Positions 8,093-16,686 are shown, numbered from the stretch's first letter. The stretch is 64,000 nucleotides of DNA from Bacillota bacterium (GCA_023460535.1 JAEWPV010000016.1:468185-532184); one strand, 5' to 3'. The notes: a model not told the origin generated them from the letters alone. Translations and numbers: made by a program.

Positions 8093-9370
8093 ATGAGAAA
8101 GAAGATTTCTTTGGGTGCGGCTATCACCTTTATGGCCATAACGGCTGCCGTCACCTTTTCCATTACCATGGTCATCTCGATGACCAACTTTAACTCGATG
8201 GTGTACAATCTTAAGGAACGCGAATCCATGTACGAAAAGCTCAGCGAGTTAGAGCGTTTGGTTCGGCAGAACTATTCGGGCAAGATTGATGAAGACACCC
8301 TGCAATCCAATATCGCAAAGGGCTTTCTGGGTGGTATTGGAGACGCTTATGCCGCATACTACACGCCCGAGCAGTATAAGGCACTCAATGCGGCATACGC
8401 CGGAAAGAGTATTAGCATCGGCGCAAAGTATGAGATTGACCCCTCGGGCTATATCATAATAACCGAGGTTATTTCGACCGACACGGATGAAGACACCGGC
8501 TCCCCCCTTGCGGTGGGCGACTTGATTATCAAGGTCGATGAACTGGATGTTACAGCCGCGACTGCCGAGCAGGCGATGGAGAAGCTGCGCGGAGACGCGG
8601 GCACCAAGGTTTCGCTTACCGTGCGTCGCGAAACAACCGACACAATTGTTGAGATAACCCGACGCGAGGTGGAAATCTCCTCGGTCTATTCAAAGCTTAT
8701 CGATACCAATGCGTATATCCGCATCGTCAGCTTTAACGACAACACCCCCGCACAGTTTGAAAAGGCTGTGGATCAGATGATAGCCGAAGGCGCTACGGGT
8801 CTTATTTTTGACCTACGCGGCAACAGCGGCGGCAACCTCACCTCTGCGGTTGAAATGCTTGATAAGCTTCTGCCGGAGGGAACGCTGTTCTCGGCTACCT
8901 ATAAAAGCGGCGAAACCAAGATTGTGGCAAAAAGCGATTCATCGTTTGTGAATCTGCCCATGATGGTGCTGACCAACAGCGAGACTGCCACCGCATCCGA
9001 GCTGTTCGTGCAGGCGTTGCGCGACTTTGAAGCGGCAAAATCGGTGGGCACCAAAACCGCAGGCAAGGGCTCGATGCAGCAGCAGTACAAGCTAAACGAC
9101 GGCTCTGCGGTATCGTTTACCATCGCCGTATATAAGCCCCCCAAAAGCGATAAGTTTGATGGCATCGGTCTACAGCCCGACTTTGAAGTGGCAGTGGCAG
9201 GTGAAAAGGAAAAGGCACTTGCCACCTTTGATATTGAGTATGTGACTGCCGATGAGGACGCACAGCTTAGAAAGGCCATTGAGGTCATAGAGGCAACCAA
9301 AAAGAACCTTGCGGAGGTTCAGAACCAGATGTCACAGGCGGGAGATACTTCTTCCGAGGCAGCAAAGTAG
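8093..9370 (+). CDS. S41 family C-terminal processing peptidase
   Basis: A 425-residue CtpA/CtpB-type serine protease. It has an N-terminal membrane anchor (about residues 8-28), a substrate-recognising N domain, a PDZ domain (about 95-185) and the S41 core. The catalytic Ser lies in TATASELF and the Lys in GTKTAGKGSMQQ, a few residues after the usual spacing. The start at 8093 has GGAGGAA directly upstream; a longer frame from 8054 has no ribosome site. In Bacillus, ctpB lies near ftsEX and cuts a sporulation signalling protein. A similar processing role at the membrane is inferred. A perfect terminator follows. Confidence 0.93.
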   Translation: MRKKISLGAAITFMAITAAVTFSITMVISMTNFNSMVYNLKERESMYEKLSELERLVRQNYSGKIDEDTLQSNIAKGFLGGIGDAYAAYYTPEQYKALNAAYAGKSISIGAKYEIDPSGYIIITEVISTDTDEDTGSPLAVGDLIIKVDELDVTAATAEQAMEKLRGDAGTKVSLTVRRETTDTIVEITRREVEISSVYSKLIDTNAYIRIVSFNDNTPAQFEKAVDQMIAEGATGLIFDLRGNSGGNLTSAVEMLDKLLPEGTLFSATYKSGETKIVAKSDSSFVNLPMMVLTNSETATASELFVQALRDFEAAKSVGTKTAGKGSMQQQYKLNDGSAVSFTIAVYKPPKSDKFDGIGLQPDFEVAVAGEKEKALATFDIEYVTADEDAQLRKAIEVIEATKKNLAEVQNQMSQAGDTSSEAAK

Positions 9371-9400
9371 CTTTTGCCATGTTGACGAAACAGTAGAATA

Positions 9401-9433
9401 GACCACCCGCACAATATGGTGCGGGTGGTCTTT
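9401..9433 (+). terminator. Rho-independent terminator of the ftsEX operon
   Basis: A perfect 12-bp stem GACCACCCGCAC / GTGCGGGTGGTC is followed by TTTC. Confidence 0.85.
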
Positions 9434-9484
9434 CAAAAATAATAACTGCGGCTTCGCTACGCGAATTTGTCCCCTGATAGTCAT

Positions 9485-9556
9485 GATACCCAAAACGCCG
9501 GGCATATACTTGCATAGGGCATGCCTGTTGTGCATGCCAAACGCTTTGGGAGTATC
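9485..9556 (+). promoter_or_regulatory. Long hairpin in the leader of the 9576 gene
   Basis: An outer stem (GATACCCAAAACG with CGCTTTGGGAGTATC, imperfect) encloses a perfect inner stem GGCATGC/GCATGCC. It is followed by TTTT and lies 20 nt before the ATG. It could be an attenuator or a protein-binding leader. Confidence 0.45.
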
Positions 9557-9575
9557 TTTTACAGGGGGCGGCGCC

Positions 9576-10409
9576 ATGTTTATTGCGGCTGTACCGGAAA
9601 CAAAGCGGCGGCAAGGCTTATTCGGGCGGCGGTCAAGAGATACTGGTGCTGCGTGTTACTGCGGGCAGGAGAACTTGGATTATTATCTTCTGCGCATACC
9701 AAACAAACGAAAAAAGCCGGATTACTCTTATCTGCGGGAGCTGTATCCCCGCTTTAGCGGACGGGTTATTCAGGCAGACACACTGCAACGTCAGGACGAT
9801 CTCTTGCCGTTATACTATAATCCACAAAACTATGAGCGGCAGATTATGCTGCGTCTGTGCACGCAGGTTAGTGAGTTGTTGCCTATCCCGCTAATTCGAA
9901 GAACCATCGGACTGGTTGACCCCGACGGAATATACTCATTTTTTGCGGAAACACTGATTAAATACTCTCCAATCGTAAAGGTATACACTAATAAAACCGA
10001 GGCTTACGACGAAACCTGTCGTCACCTAATGGATTTTTACGGTGCTCCGCTTATGCTCACCGAGCGCATTGGCTCTCTTAGCGACTGTGTGCTGCTCTTT
10101 TCACCCGGCTTACAGGAGTTGCCTCAACTTTCTGCACATGCGCTTGTGGTATTAGGTACCCGCCTGCAGAGTAATATGGCGATTTTGCCGGGGGCCATAT
10201 CGCTGGAGAGTCTTAGCCTGACAAATGAGCTACAAAGCTTGGTTCCCGCCGGTATTGATCCAATCCTGTTTTTTGGCGCCGCGTGCGAACTGAGCGGAAA
10301 ACAGGAGTATGGACTTCTTTCCCCCCAAAGGCTTTTTGCCGGATACCGGACAATTGAAGCGGGAGCGTTACCGGCGTTTATACGGTCGTTTATTGAATGC
10401 AATTGCTAA
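9576..10409 (+). CDS. Hypothetical protein (277 aa)
   Basis: A soluble protein that I do not recognise. The start at 9576 was chosen for its AGGGGGCGG ribosome site and because upstream codons coincide with a hairpin. The N-terminus is basic, with CYCGQENLDYYLLRIPNKRKKPDYSYLRELYPRFSGRVI. The rest alternates hydrophobic strands and helices (RTIGLVDPDGIYSFFAETL, DCVLLFSPGLQELP, SAHALVVLGTRLQSNMAI), which suggests an alpha/beta Rossmann-like fold. It sits between the ftsEX operon and greA and is read in the same direction. No catalytic motif is evident. Confidence 0.7.
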   Translation: MFIAAVPETKRRQGLFGRRSRDTGAACYCGQENLDYYLLRIPNKRKKPDYSYLRELYPRFSGRVIQADTLQRQDDLLPLYYNPQNYERQIMLRLCTQVSELLPIPLIRRTIGLVDPDGIYSFFAETLIKYSPIVKVYTNKTEAYDETCRHLMDFYGAPLMLTERIGSLSDCVLLFSPGLQELPQLSAHALVVLGTRLQSNMAILPGAISLESLSLTNELQSLVPAGIDPILFFGAACELSGKQEYGLLSPQRLFAGYRTIEAGALPAFIRSFIECNC

Positions 10410-10473
10410 GATCTCTGCATCCGATATAAACAGATTCTCAGCAGTGTATTCGATGACAGTTTCTCGGTTACTA

Positions 10474-10502
10474 TTGACATCCCAAACCGCATTTACTATA
10501 AT
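10474..10502 (+). promoter_or_regulatory. Consensus sigma-A promoter of greA
   Basis: A perfect TTGACA (10474-10479), 17-bp spacer, and a perfect TATAAT (10497-10502). Transcription would start near 10509, just ahead of a terminator hairpin. Confidence 0.8.
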
Positions 10503-10511
10503 ACAAATATT

Positions 10512-10549
10512 GTCACGCTGCCGGGTTATGTGCAGCGTACGCTTTTTTG
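10512..10549 (+). terminator. Terminator in the greA leader (attenuator)
   Basis: The stem ACGCTGC (10515-10521) / GCAGCGT (10532-10538), extended by GT/AC, is followed by ACGC and six T. It lies only about 10 nt after the predicted start site, so most transcripts could end as a 40-nt RNA. Confidence 0.7.
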
Positions 10550-10630
10550 TATGGCCTTCATTTGTAGGAGTATGAGCGGCAGGCATGTTTTTTTATTAAT
10601 AACAGCATATATCAGAAAGGAAAATGATCT

Positions 10631-11104
10631 ATGGCTAAACCGATTTTACTTACCGACGAGGGCTTAAAGAAGCTGGAGAACGAATTAGAAGAACTGAAAA
10701 CGATAAAACGAAAAGAGATCTCCGAAAAGATAAAGGTTGCCTTGTCGTTTGGCGACCTTTCCGAGAACAGCGAGTACGACGAAGCCAAGAATGAGCAAGC
10801 GATTATTGAGTCGCGCATAGCGACCATCGAGGCGATGCTAAAAAATGTGAAGCTGCTGGATGAGGAGGAAATCTCCACCGAGGCGGTTAACGTTGGCTCA
10901 AAGGTAACAGTTAAGGACGTAGAGTATAACGAAGACATCGTTTATACGATTGTAGGCTCTACCGAGGCGGACCCCGCCAACGGCAAAATATCGGATGAAT
11001 CGCCCATTGGCAAGGCACTGCTCGGCCATCGGGTCGGCGATTCCATCGAGGTAGAAGCGCCTGCCGGTCTTTTGAAATTTGATATTCTTGCTATCGGTAA
11101 ATAA
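10631..11104 (+). CDS. greA: Transcription elongation factor GreA
   Basis: A 157-residue GreA. The N-terminal coiled coil (about residues 1-75) carries the acidic tip (SFGDLSENSEYDEAKNEQ) that reaches into the RNA polymerase secondary channel and stimulates RNA cleavage in backtracked complexes. The C-terminal FKBP-like domain (about 80-157) includes SPIGKALLGHRVGD. Length and motifs are normal. AGAAAGGAAA precedes the ATG. It has its own consensus promoter with a leader terminator, and lysS lies 112 nt downstream. Confidence 0.97.
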   Translation: MAKPILLTDEGLKKLENELEELKTIKRKEISEKIKVALSFGDLSENSEYDEAKNEQAIIESRIATIEAMLKNVKLLDEEEISTEAVNVGSKVTVKDVEYNEDIVYTIVGSTEADPANGKISDESPIGKALLGHRVGDSIEVEAPAGLLKFDILAIGK

Positions 11105-11216
11105 CAGCAACGAATTGACGCTGCAGGGCGTGTCTGCATAGGCCAAGCACGGTGCTAGGCCGTGTCTTACTTTAGGCATGGGGCGGACAAGCCATCACTG
11201 AAAGGAACGAACACGC

Positions 11217-12716
11217 ATGAGCGAAGTAATTGAGCCACAGGCTAATGAACAAGAGCAGGATCTTTCCGAAATTCTACGCATCCGCAGGCAAAAGCTAACC
11301 GACCTGAAGGCCGAGGATAAGAACCCCTTTGCGATTACAACCTTTGCACGCACAGCCTACTGCGCACAGATTGTGGAGCAGTTTGAGGAGCTTGACGCAA
11401 CAGAGGTATCCATTGCTGGGCGCATTATGTCCTGGCGCGATATGGGTAAGGCAAACTTTATCGATGTACGCGATTCCAGCGGTAAGATTCAGGTTTACGT
11501 TAAGATTGACGACATCGGCGAAGAAAATTACGCCGATTTTAAAAAATGGGATATCGGCGATATCGTGGGTGTAAAAGGGCTGGTGTTTCGCACCCGACGG
11601 GGCGAAATTTCGGTGCACTCGCATCACCTTACCCTGCTTTCAAAATCCCTTTTGCCGTTGCCCGAGAAGTGGCACGGATTAAAGGACACCGAGCTTCGTT
11701 ACCGTCAGCGGTACGTTGACCTGATTGTTAACCCCGAGGTCAAGGATGCGTTTGTTAAGCGTTCGCTGATTATAAAAGAGATCAGAAGCTTTTTGGATTC
11801 TTTGGGCTATCTGGAAGTGGAAACTCCCGTTCTGCATACCATTGCGGGCGGTGCTGCCGCACGTCCGTTTATTACCCACCACAACGCGCTGGATATCGAC
11901 CTGTACATGCGCATCGCGCTCGAGCTGCACCTCAAGCGTTTGGTTGTGGGCGGGTTTGATAAGGTGTATGAGATCGGCAGGGTGTTCCGCAACGAGGGCA
12001 TCTCGGTGCGTCACAACCCCGAGTTTACACTGCTTGAACTATACGAGGCGTATACCGACTATCACGGAATGATGGATATTACCGAGCGTCTGATTCGCTC
12101 CGTTGCACAGAAGGTGTTGGGCACGACTAAGATTGTATACAACGGCACGGAGATAGACTTTGGTGAGCCGTTCGAGCGTCTTACCATGGCACAGGCGGTC
12201 AAAAAGTACGCGGATGTGGATTTTTACGAGGTAAAAACCAACGAAGAAGCGAAGGCGCTTGCGGACAAGCACCATATCGCCTACGAAAAGCGCCACAAAA
12301 GGGGAGATATCCTCAACCTGTTTTTTGAACACTACTGTGAAGAGCATTTAATTCAGCCCACCTTTATCACCGAGCACCCGGTTGAGATTTCGCCCCTTGC
12401 AAAGCGCAAGCCAACCGACCCCGATTACACCGAGCGGTTTGAGCTGTTTATTGTGGGCAGAGAACACGCAAACGCATTCAGTGAGCTAAACGACCCCATC
12501 GACCAGCGGGAGCGGTTTGAATCACAGGCACAGCTGAAGGCGCAGGGCGACGACGAGGCAAATGACGTTGATGAGGATTTCTTAACTGCGCTTGAGTATG
12601 GCTTGCCCCCTACGGGAGGACTGGGCGTCGGCATCGACCGCCTTGTCATGCTGCTGACAGACAGCTATTCCATACGCGACGTTCTGCTGTTCCCGACTAT
12701 GAGGCCCCGCGATTAG
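11217..12716 (+). CDS. lysS: Lysyl-tRNA synthetase, class II
   Basis: A 499-residue class II LysRS. The N-terminal OB-fold (about residues 55-150; GRIMSWRDMGKANFIDVRDSSGKIQ) binds the anticodon. The catalytic domain shows motif 1 around RSLIIKEIRSFLDSLGYLEVETP, motif 2 around GRVFRNEGISVRHNPEFT and motif 3 in GLGVGIDRLVML near the C-terminus. It activates lysine and charges tRNA-Lys in the cytosol. AAAGGAACG precedes the ATG. The greA-lysS order is common in Firmicutes. An AGGCCAAGCA/TGCTAGGCC palindrome lies in the 11105-11216 gap. Confidence 0.98.
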   Translation: MSEVIEPQANEQEQDLSEILRIRRQKLTDLKAEDKNPFAITTFARTAYCAQIVEQFEELDATEVSIAGRIMSWRDMGKANFIDVRDSSGKIQVYVKIDDIGEENYADFKKWDIGDIVGVKGLVFRTRRGEISVHSHHLTLLSKSLLPLPEKWHGLKDTELRYRQRYVDLIVNPEVKDAFVKRSLIIKEIRSFLDSLGYLEVETPVLHTIAGGAAARPFITHHNALDIDLYMRIALELHLKRLVVGGFDKVYEIGRVFRNEGISVRHNPEFTLLELYEAYTDYHGMMDITERLIRSVAQKVLGTTKIVYNGTEIDFGEPFERLTMAQAVKKYADVDFYEVKTNEEAKALADKHHIAYEKRHKRGDILNLFFEHYCEEHLIQPTFITEHPVEISPLAKRKPTDPDYTERFELFIVGREHANAFSELNDPIDQRERFESQAQLKAQGDDEANDVDEDFLTALEYGLPPTGGLGVGIDRLVMLLTDSYSIRDVLLFPTMRPRD

Positions 12717-12737
12717 GGGACAGAAAGGTGAAGGCGA

Positions 12738-13388
12738 ATGACTGGAATGAGCTTTAAGAAAAAGTGGGAAAACTACTGGTATCATTACAAATGGCATACC
12801 ATTGCGGGTATTTTTGTTGTGCTGCTGTTGGCTATTTTTATAAGGGATTTTGCTACAAAAGAGCAGTTTGACGGCACGGTGATGGTCGCCACCTCTTACT
12901 TTGTGGATGATGATAGAAATGCGGTGCTGAAAGAGACGCTCGAGCAGTACTTCCCGGATATCGACGGCAACGGCAAGGTAAACCTCGCAATCGTTCCTAT
13001 CTTTTTGGAGGGTGGTCAGCAAGGCGAACCGAGCGACCCCCAGCTTGCTTACGCCATGCAGATGAAGATGGTATCCGAGATTTCCACCACGCCGTCTCTA
13101 ATCTACATCTTCGACGACGGTTTTACCAATCTGTTTATCGAGCAGGGAATGCTGCGCGATCTGTCAAAGGATTTCCCCGACAACCCTCTTGTCAGTGAAA
13201 GCACATGGGATGTCTCGCAGTCAGAGATTGCAAAAAAGACTTTTATCAGCGAGTACCAGAACCATCTCGGTTCAAAGTACTTTGTGTCGATTAGCACCGG
13301 CGAGATGGTGAAAGAAAAGAATGTCGAGCAGTACGAGATGATGTTCCAAGGGCTTTATAACATGATTAACAACATAAAGATAAACTAA
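12738..13388 (+). CDS. Membrane-anchored hypothetical protein (216 aa)
   Basis: A basic, aromatic N-terminus (FKKKWENYWYHYKWHT) leads into one membrane helix at about residues 22-38 (IAGIFVVLLLAIFI), followed by an extracytoplasmic domain of about 175 residues. The rest is acidic with no recognised catalytic motif. I do not recognise a named family; similar architectures occur downstream of lysS in related Clostridia as far as I know. It begins 21 nt after lysS with AAAGGTGAAGG upstream, so it is probably co-transcribed. A weak hairpin follows. Confidence 0.8.
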   Translation: MTGMSFKKKWENYWYHYKWHTIAGIFVVLLLAIFIRDFATKEQFDGTVMVATSYFVDDDRNAVLKETLEQYFPDIDGNGKVNLAIVPIFLEGGQQGEPSDPQLAYAMQMKMVSEISTTPSLIYIFDDGFTNLFIEQGMLRDLSKDFPDNPLVSESTWDVSQSEIAKKTFISEYQNHLGSKYFVSISTGEMVKEKNVEQYEMMFQGLYNMINNIKIN

Positions 13389-13397
13389 AACATACCT

Positions 13398-13427
13398 CGT
13401 CAGCGTGCGCCACGGCGTACGCTGACG
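13398..13427 (+). terminator. Weak hairpin terminator
   Basis: CGTCAGCGT pairs with ACGCTGACG, with an inner CGCC/GGCG extension. Only ATTATA follows, so termination would be weak. Confidence 0.5.
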
Positions 13428-13501
13428 TATTATAAGCCCCGAAACAACACAACACGACATATAGTATATATACTAATAAATATAACCGGGAGGAATTCAT
13501 A

Positions 13502-13789
13502 ATGGTAACTGTGGTAGCGAAGAACTTTGCACGTCCCGATGCAACTGAGCAGTATAAGGAGCTTGCAAAACAGCTCGAAGCGCTAACCAATCAAAACGAC
13601 GCAGGATGTATACAGTACAAACTGTATACTGATATAAACGAGCCGACAATCTTTATGTTTATTGAACAGTGGCAGGATATGGAGTCGCTAAAGGCTCATT
13701 TTGAAGCACCACATTTTAAGGCACTCGTTCCCCAGCTGCAAGCGCTGTGCAGTAAACCGGGAGAAACAAACCTCCTCAGCTGCGACTAG
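13502..13789 (+). CDS. Antibiotic biosynthesis monooxygenase (ABM) fold protein
   Basis: A 95-residue dimeric alpha-beta barrel protein of the YgiN/ABM type. Family features are the first strand MVTVVAKNFARPDATEQYKEL, the central NDAGCIQYKLYTDINEPTIFMFIEQWQD (Cys-x-x-Tyr and a Glu-Gln-Trp), and the C-terminal HFEAPHFKALVPQL. Members are cofactor-free quinol monooxygenases or small detoxifying enzymes; the substrate here is unknown. GGGAGGAATTCATA precedes the ATG. It is followed by a GNAT gene 37 nt downstream. Confidence 0.85.
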   Translation: MVTVVAKNFARPDATEQYKELAKQLEALTNQNDAGCIQYKLYTDINEPTIFMFIEQWQDMESLKAHFEAPHFKALVPQLQALCSKPGETNLLSCD

Positions 13790-13826
13790 CCCAACTGAAA
13801 CAAACACGGATAGGGGAGGAATCACT

Positions 13827-14267
13827 ATGATACGGAGAGTAACCGGTAAGGATAAGGAGGAGTACCTGACCCTTGCCGCCGCGTTTTACCGCTCCGAGGC
13901 GGTTCTGCATCCTGTGCCGGATGAAAACCTTGCCGCCGCGTTTGACGAGATGGTGCGGTCGGACTGCTACCTGGAAGGCTACCTGTTCGAGCACGAGGGC
14001 AGCGTGGCGGGCTTTGGGTTAATCGCAAAGACCTTCTCGCAGGAGGCCGGCGGGCTGGTGATATGGGTAGAGGACCTGTTCATACTGCCCGAGTACCGCT
14101 CAAACGGTTTGGGAAGAGCCTTTTTTGAGCATCTTTTCAAAGTGCATCCGGGAGCAAAGCGCTTTCGCCTTGAGGTAACAAAGGATAACCCCGCCATCGC
14201 ACTGTACGAGCGGCTCGGGTTTGTAAGATTTGACTATCAATCAATGGTATTGGATTGCAACGATTAA
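13827..14267 (+). CDS. GNAT family N-acetyltransferase
   Basis: A 146-residue single-domain acetyltransferase. The acetyl-CoA loop motif reads PEYRSNGLGRAFFEHLF (about residues 89-105), preceded by the beta-4 strand VEDLFIL, and motif B ends NPAIALYERLGFVRFDYQSMVL. The start at 13827 follows GGGGAGGAATCACT. The acceptor cannot be inferred; it may be a small molecule or a protein N-terminus. It lies 37 nt after the monooxygenase-fold gene and 23 nt before the DUF6199-like gene. Confidence 0.9.
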   Translation: MIRRVTGKDKEEYLTLAAAFYRSEAVLHPVPDENLAAAFDEMVRSDCYLEGYLFEHEGSVAGFGLIAKTFSQEAGGLVIWVEDLFILPEYRSNGLGRAFFEHLFKVHPGAKRFRLEVTKDNPAIALYERLGFVRFDYQSMVLDCND

Positions 14268-14290
14268 CCTGTAAAGGGGAATTGTTCTAA

Positions 14291-14836
14291 ATGAAAAACC
14301 TATATCGTCTGCTTATTGTGGTATGCATGGTGGGGCTGCTGTGCGCCTGCGAAGCGCAATCCGTAACAACTGCTGACGGCATCGCGCTCGAGTTCCTTAA
14401 CGACGGCAGGACCATACGCTATGGCGAACAAACCTACATATACAGCTCCGACAATCACGGGATTACCATCGAATACCCAAACGGCTATCTCTATACCTAT
14501 ACGCGTCTTGATCAATCTCAATATTCAGGGAAATGGTCTTATCCGCTGGATGCGCCGAGCTTTCAGTCGGGCTCCGAGCTTGGGTACATCGACGAGGACG
14601 TATTGGTTACCGAACTGCAAAATCATGCCAAAAAGGGCACACCGCCCGTTATGCTGATTCCCGCACTGCTATTGGCTTCGGTAGGTTTGGGGCTTGCGGT
14701 CAAGCCAAAAAACCTGTGGTATGTGACGGAGGGCTGGAAGTTTAAAAATGCCGAACCATCTGACGCGGCGCTCGGGTTATATCGTTTTATGGGTATCGCG
14801 CTTATCGTAATCGGTGCAATTATCCTGTTTATGTAG
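14291..14836 (+). CDS. DUF6199-like lipoprotein with C-terminal membrane segments
   Basis: 181 residues. A signal peptide with a possible lipobox (VGLLCAC) ends near residue 20. An extracellular beta-rich segment follows, with IRYGEQTYIYSSDNHGITIEYPNG. Two C-terminal membrane helices (about 119-137 and 163-181) bracket the conserved piece KNLWYVTEGWKFKNAEPSDAALGLYRFMGI, which I associate with DUF6199. The function is unknown. AAAGGGGAATTG precedes the ATG. It is the last gene before the pyrimidine leader. Confidence 0.65.
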   Translation: MKNLYRLLIVVCMVGLLCACEAQSVTTADGIALEFLNDGRTIRYGEQTYIYSSDNHGITIEYPNGYLYTYTRLDQSQYSGKWSYPLDAPSFQSGSELGYIDEDVLVTELQNHAKKGTPPVMLIPALLLASVGLGLAVKPKNLWYVTEGWKFKNAEPSDAALGLYRFMGIALIVIGAIILFM

Positions 14837-14880
14837 AAGAATTAAGTGAAAGCCTCGGGGTGCTTTAGCAAAAACGACAC

Positions 14881-14909
14881 TAGACAAACCACGCTCATTG
14901 CGATATAAT
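14881..14909 (+). promoter_or_regulatory. Sigma-A promoter of the pyr operon
   Basis: TAGACA (14881-14886), 17-bp spacer, perfect TATAAT (14904-14909). The transcript would start near 14916, directly before the PyrR-binding element. Confidence 0.75.
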
Positions 14910-14920
14910 ACTACAAAAGG

Positions 14921-15052
14921 CAACCTTTAAGTTGGTCCTGTGAGGCTGACAAGGCGGTCGGATATTCACCATAGCCGGATACTATGTTCGGCGGATATTG
15001 TGAACGCATCTGCGACCAAACTGTCACACCACAGACAGTTTGGTCTTTTTTT
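14921..15052 (+). promoter_or_regulatory. PyrR-dependent attenuator leader
   Basis: The PyrR-binding loop is visible: CCTT (14924-14927) pairs with AAGG (14951-14954) around GTCCTGTGAGGCTG, which fits the known ARUCCNGNGAGGYU consensus. An intrinsic terminator follows at 15014-15052 (GACCAAACTGTC / GACAGTTTGGTC and seven T). When UMP is abundant, PyrR is expected to bind and stabilise the anti-antiterminator, so the terminator forms before pyrR. Confidence 0.88.
15014..15052 (+). terminator. Terminator of the pyr attenuator
   Basis: A perfect 12-bp stem GACCAAACTGTC / GACAGTTTGGTC with T7, located 32 nt before the pyrR start codon. Confidence 0.9.
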
Positions 15053-15083
15053 ATGCCGTAAACTAAAGAAGGGGGAGCTTGTT

Positions 15084-15623
15084 TTGAAGGAAAAGGCGGA
15101 GATTATGGATGATAAGGCGGTTGCCCGAGCCATTACCCGCATCTCGTACGAGATTGTAGAGCACAACCGTGGTACCGAACACCTGTGCATATTGGGTATC
15201 CTCTCGCGGGGCGCGGAGCTTGCCGCACGCATTGCCGCGCGCATCGAGCAGATGGAAGGAAAAGCGGTGAACGTAGGGCTGCTTGACATCACCTCGTTTC
15301 GCGACGACCGCAGCGTCCGAACGCCGGACGAGAACGACCGTTCGCGGATTGACTTTTCGATTACCGGCAAGCGCATTATTCTGGTAGACGATGTGCTGTA
15401 CACCGGGCGCAGTGTGCGCGCCGCGATTGACGCAATCATGCAGCGGGGCAGACCGCAGAATATCCAGCTGGCGGTACTGATTGACCGCGGGCATAGGGAG
15501 CTGCCTATTCGCCCCGACTATGTCGGCAAAAACCTGCCCACCTCGGGTGATGAAACGGTGAAGGTTCAGGTGGTAGAGCGCGACGGTATCGACCGTGTGG
15601 CAATCTATACAAGACTGGCGTAA
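15084..15623 (+). CDS. pyrR: Bifunctional pyr operon regulator / uracil phosphoribosyltransferase PyrR
   Basis: 179 residues, normal for PyrR. The PRPP loop reads IILVDDVLYTGRSVRAAID, GILSRGAELAARI forms the second conserved loop, and the RNA-binding basic residues around ARAITRISYEIVEHN are present. It binds the leader RNA when UMP or UTP is high and weakly makes UMP from uracil and PRPP. The start is TTG at 15084 behind AAGAAGGGGGAG; a longer in-frame version would overlap the terminator. It is first in the pyr operon. Confidence 0.95.
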   Translation: MKEKAEIMDDKAVARAITRISYEIVEHNRGTEHLCILGILSRGAELAARIAARIEQMEGKAVNVGLLDITSFRDDRSVRTPDENDRSRIDFSITGKRIILVDDVLYTGRSVRAAIDAIMQRGRPQNIQLAVLIDRGHRELPIRPDYVGKNLPTSGDETVKVQVVERDGIDRVAIYTRLA

Positions 15624-15663
15624 AAACAAGCCGGCGGTTTTATGTCGGGAGATCAGAAAAATG

Positions 15664-15692
15664 TTGAATAATTATTCACGACAATGTATAAT
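15664..15692 (+). promoter_or_regulatory. Internal promoter before pyrF
   Basis: TTGAAT (15664-15669), 17-bp spacer, perfect TATAAT (15687-15692), in the 145-nt gap between pyrR and pyrF. It would bypass the PyrR attenuator. Confidence 0.6.
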
Positions 15693-15768
15693 TATTTAAA
15701 CGCAGGTTCACCCCGGCAGTATTGCTGTCGCTTTACAACACAGAGGATAGAAATTGGAGGACAAAAAC

Positions 15769-16686
15769 ATGTCATTTGACCTGCTGATTAAAAAGATTGA
15801 ACAGACCGATAACGTCACCGTGGCGGGGCTTGACCCCAAGCTAGACTACATCCCGTCTTTTATCAAAAACGCCGCCTATGCGCAGCACGGCAAAACGCTT
15901 GAGGGCGCGGCACAGGCGTTGCTTGACTATAACAAAGGGCTTATCGATGCGCTGTGCGACATTGTGCCCGCTGTAAAGCCCCAGAGCGCCTACTACGAGA
16001 TGTACGGCTGGCAGGGTGTACGCACCCTGTACGAAACCATACGCTACGCGAAAAGCAAGGGAATGTATGTGGTGGTAGACGGCAAGCGCAACGACATCGG
16101 TACGACGATGGACGCCTATGCCGCTGCCTATCTCGGCACGACCGAGGTGGAGGACGAAAACATCCCCGCCTTTGACGGCGATGCGCTGACGGTAAACGGC
16201 TATCTTGGCACCGACGGCATCGCGCCGCTAATCAAACAATGCAAGCAGCACGACAAGGGTATCTTTGTACTGGTCAAGACCTCCAACCCCTCATCGGGTG
16301 AACTGCAGGATAAAGACCTAGGCGGAAAAACAGTCTACGAGGCGATGGGCGGGCTGTGTACCCAATGGGGCGAGGGCACCAAGGGCAGCTTAGGCTACAA
16401 CGCAGTGGGTGCCGTGGTTGGGGCAACCTACCCCGAGCAGCTCAAACAGCTGCGCAGCACCCTGCCGGACACTTTTTTCCTTGTACCGGGGTATGGTGCG
16501 CAGGGTGGCTCGGCAAAGGATGTAGCGGTCGCGTTTGACCAAAATGGTCTCGGTGCAATTATAAACTCTTCGCGCGCCATTCTGTGCGCGTGGCAGAAGG
16601 GCGGATATCGCGAGCAGGAGTATGCCCTTGCGGCAAGGCAAGAGGCGATACGCATGCGGGATGAGATCAATGAATACCGCGGATAG
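15769..16686 (+). CDS. pyrF: Orotidine 5'-phosphate decarboxylase, type 2
   Basis: A 305-residue OMP decarboxylase of the longer type 2 subfamily. VTVAGLDPKLDYIP marks the start of the barrel, and VVVDGKRNDIGTTM holds the catalytic Lys and Asp residues. It makes UMP, the last step of de novo synthesis. ATG 15769 is used, with TTGGAGGACA as ribosome site; the in-frame TTG at 15754 is part of that site. A 94-nt gap separates it from carA. Confidence 0.96.
   Translation: MSFDLLIKKIEQTDNVTVAGLDPKLDYIPSFIKNAAYAQHGKTLEGAAQALLDYNKGLIDALCDIVPAVKPQSAYYEMYGWQGVRTLYETIRYAKSKGMYVVVDGKRNDIGTTMDAYAAAYLGTTEVEDENIPAFDGDALTVNGYLGTDGIAPLIKQCKQHDKGIFVLVKTSNPSSGELQDKDLGGKTVYEAMGGLCTQWGEGTKGSLGYNAVGAVVGATYPEQLKQLRSTLPDTFFLVPGYGAQGGSAKDVAVAFDQNGLGAIINSSRAILCAWQKGGYREQEYALAARQEAIRMRDEINEYRG

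Noticed and set aside
15693..15768. Possible second PyrR-binding site before pyrF
   Set aside because: CACAGAGGATAG only partly resembles the consensus, and neither the flanking stem nor a terminator is present.
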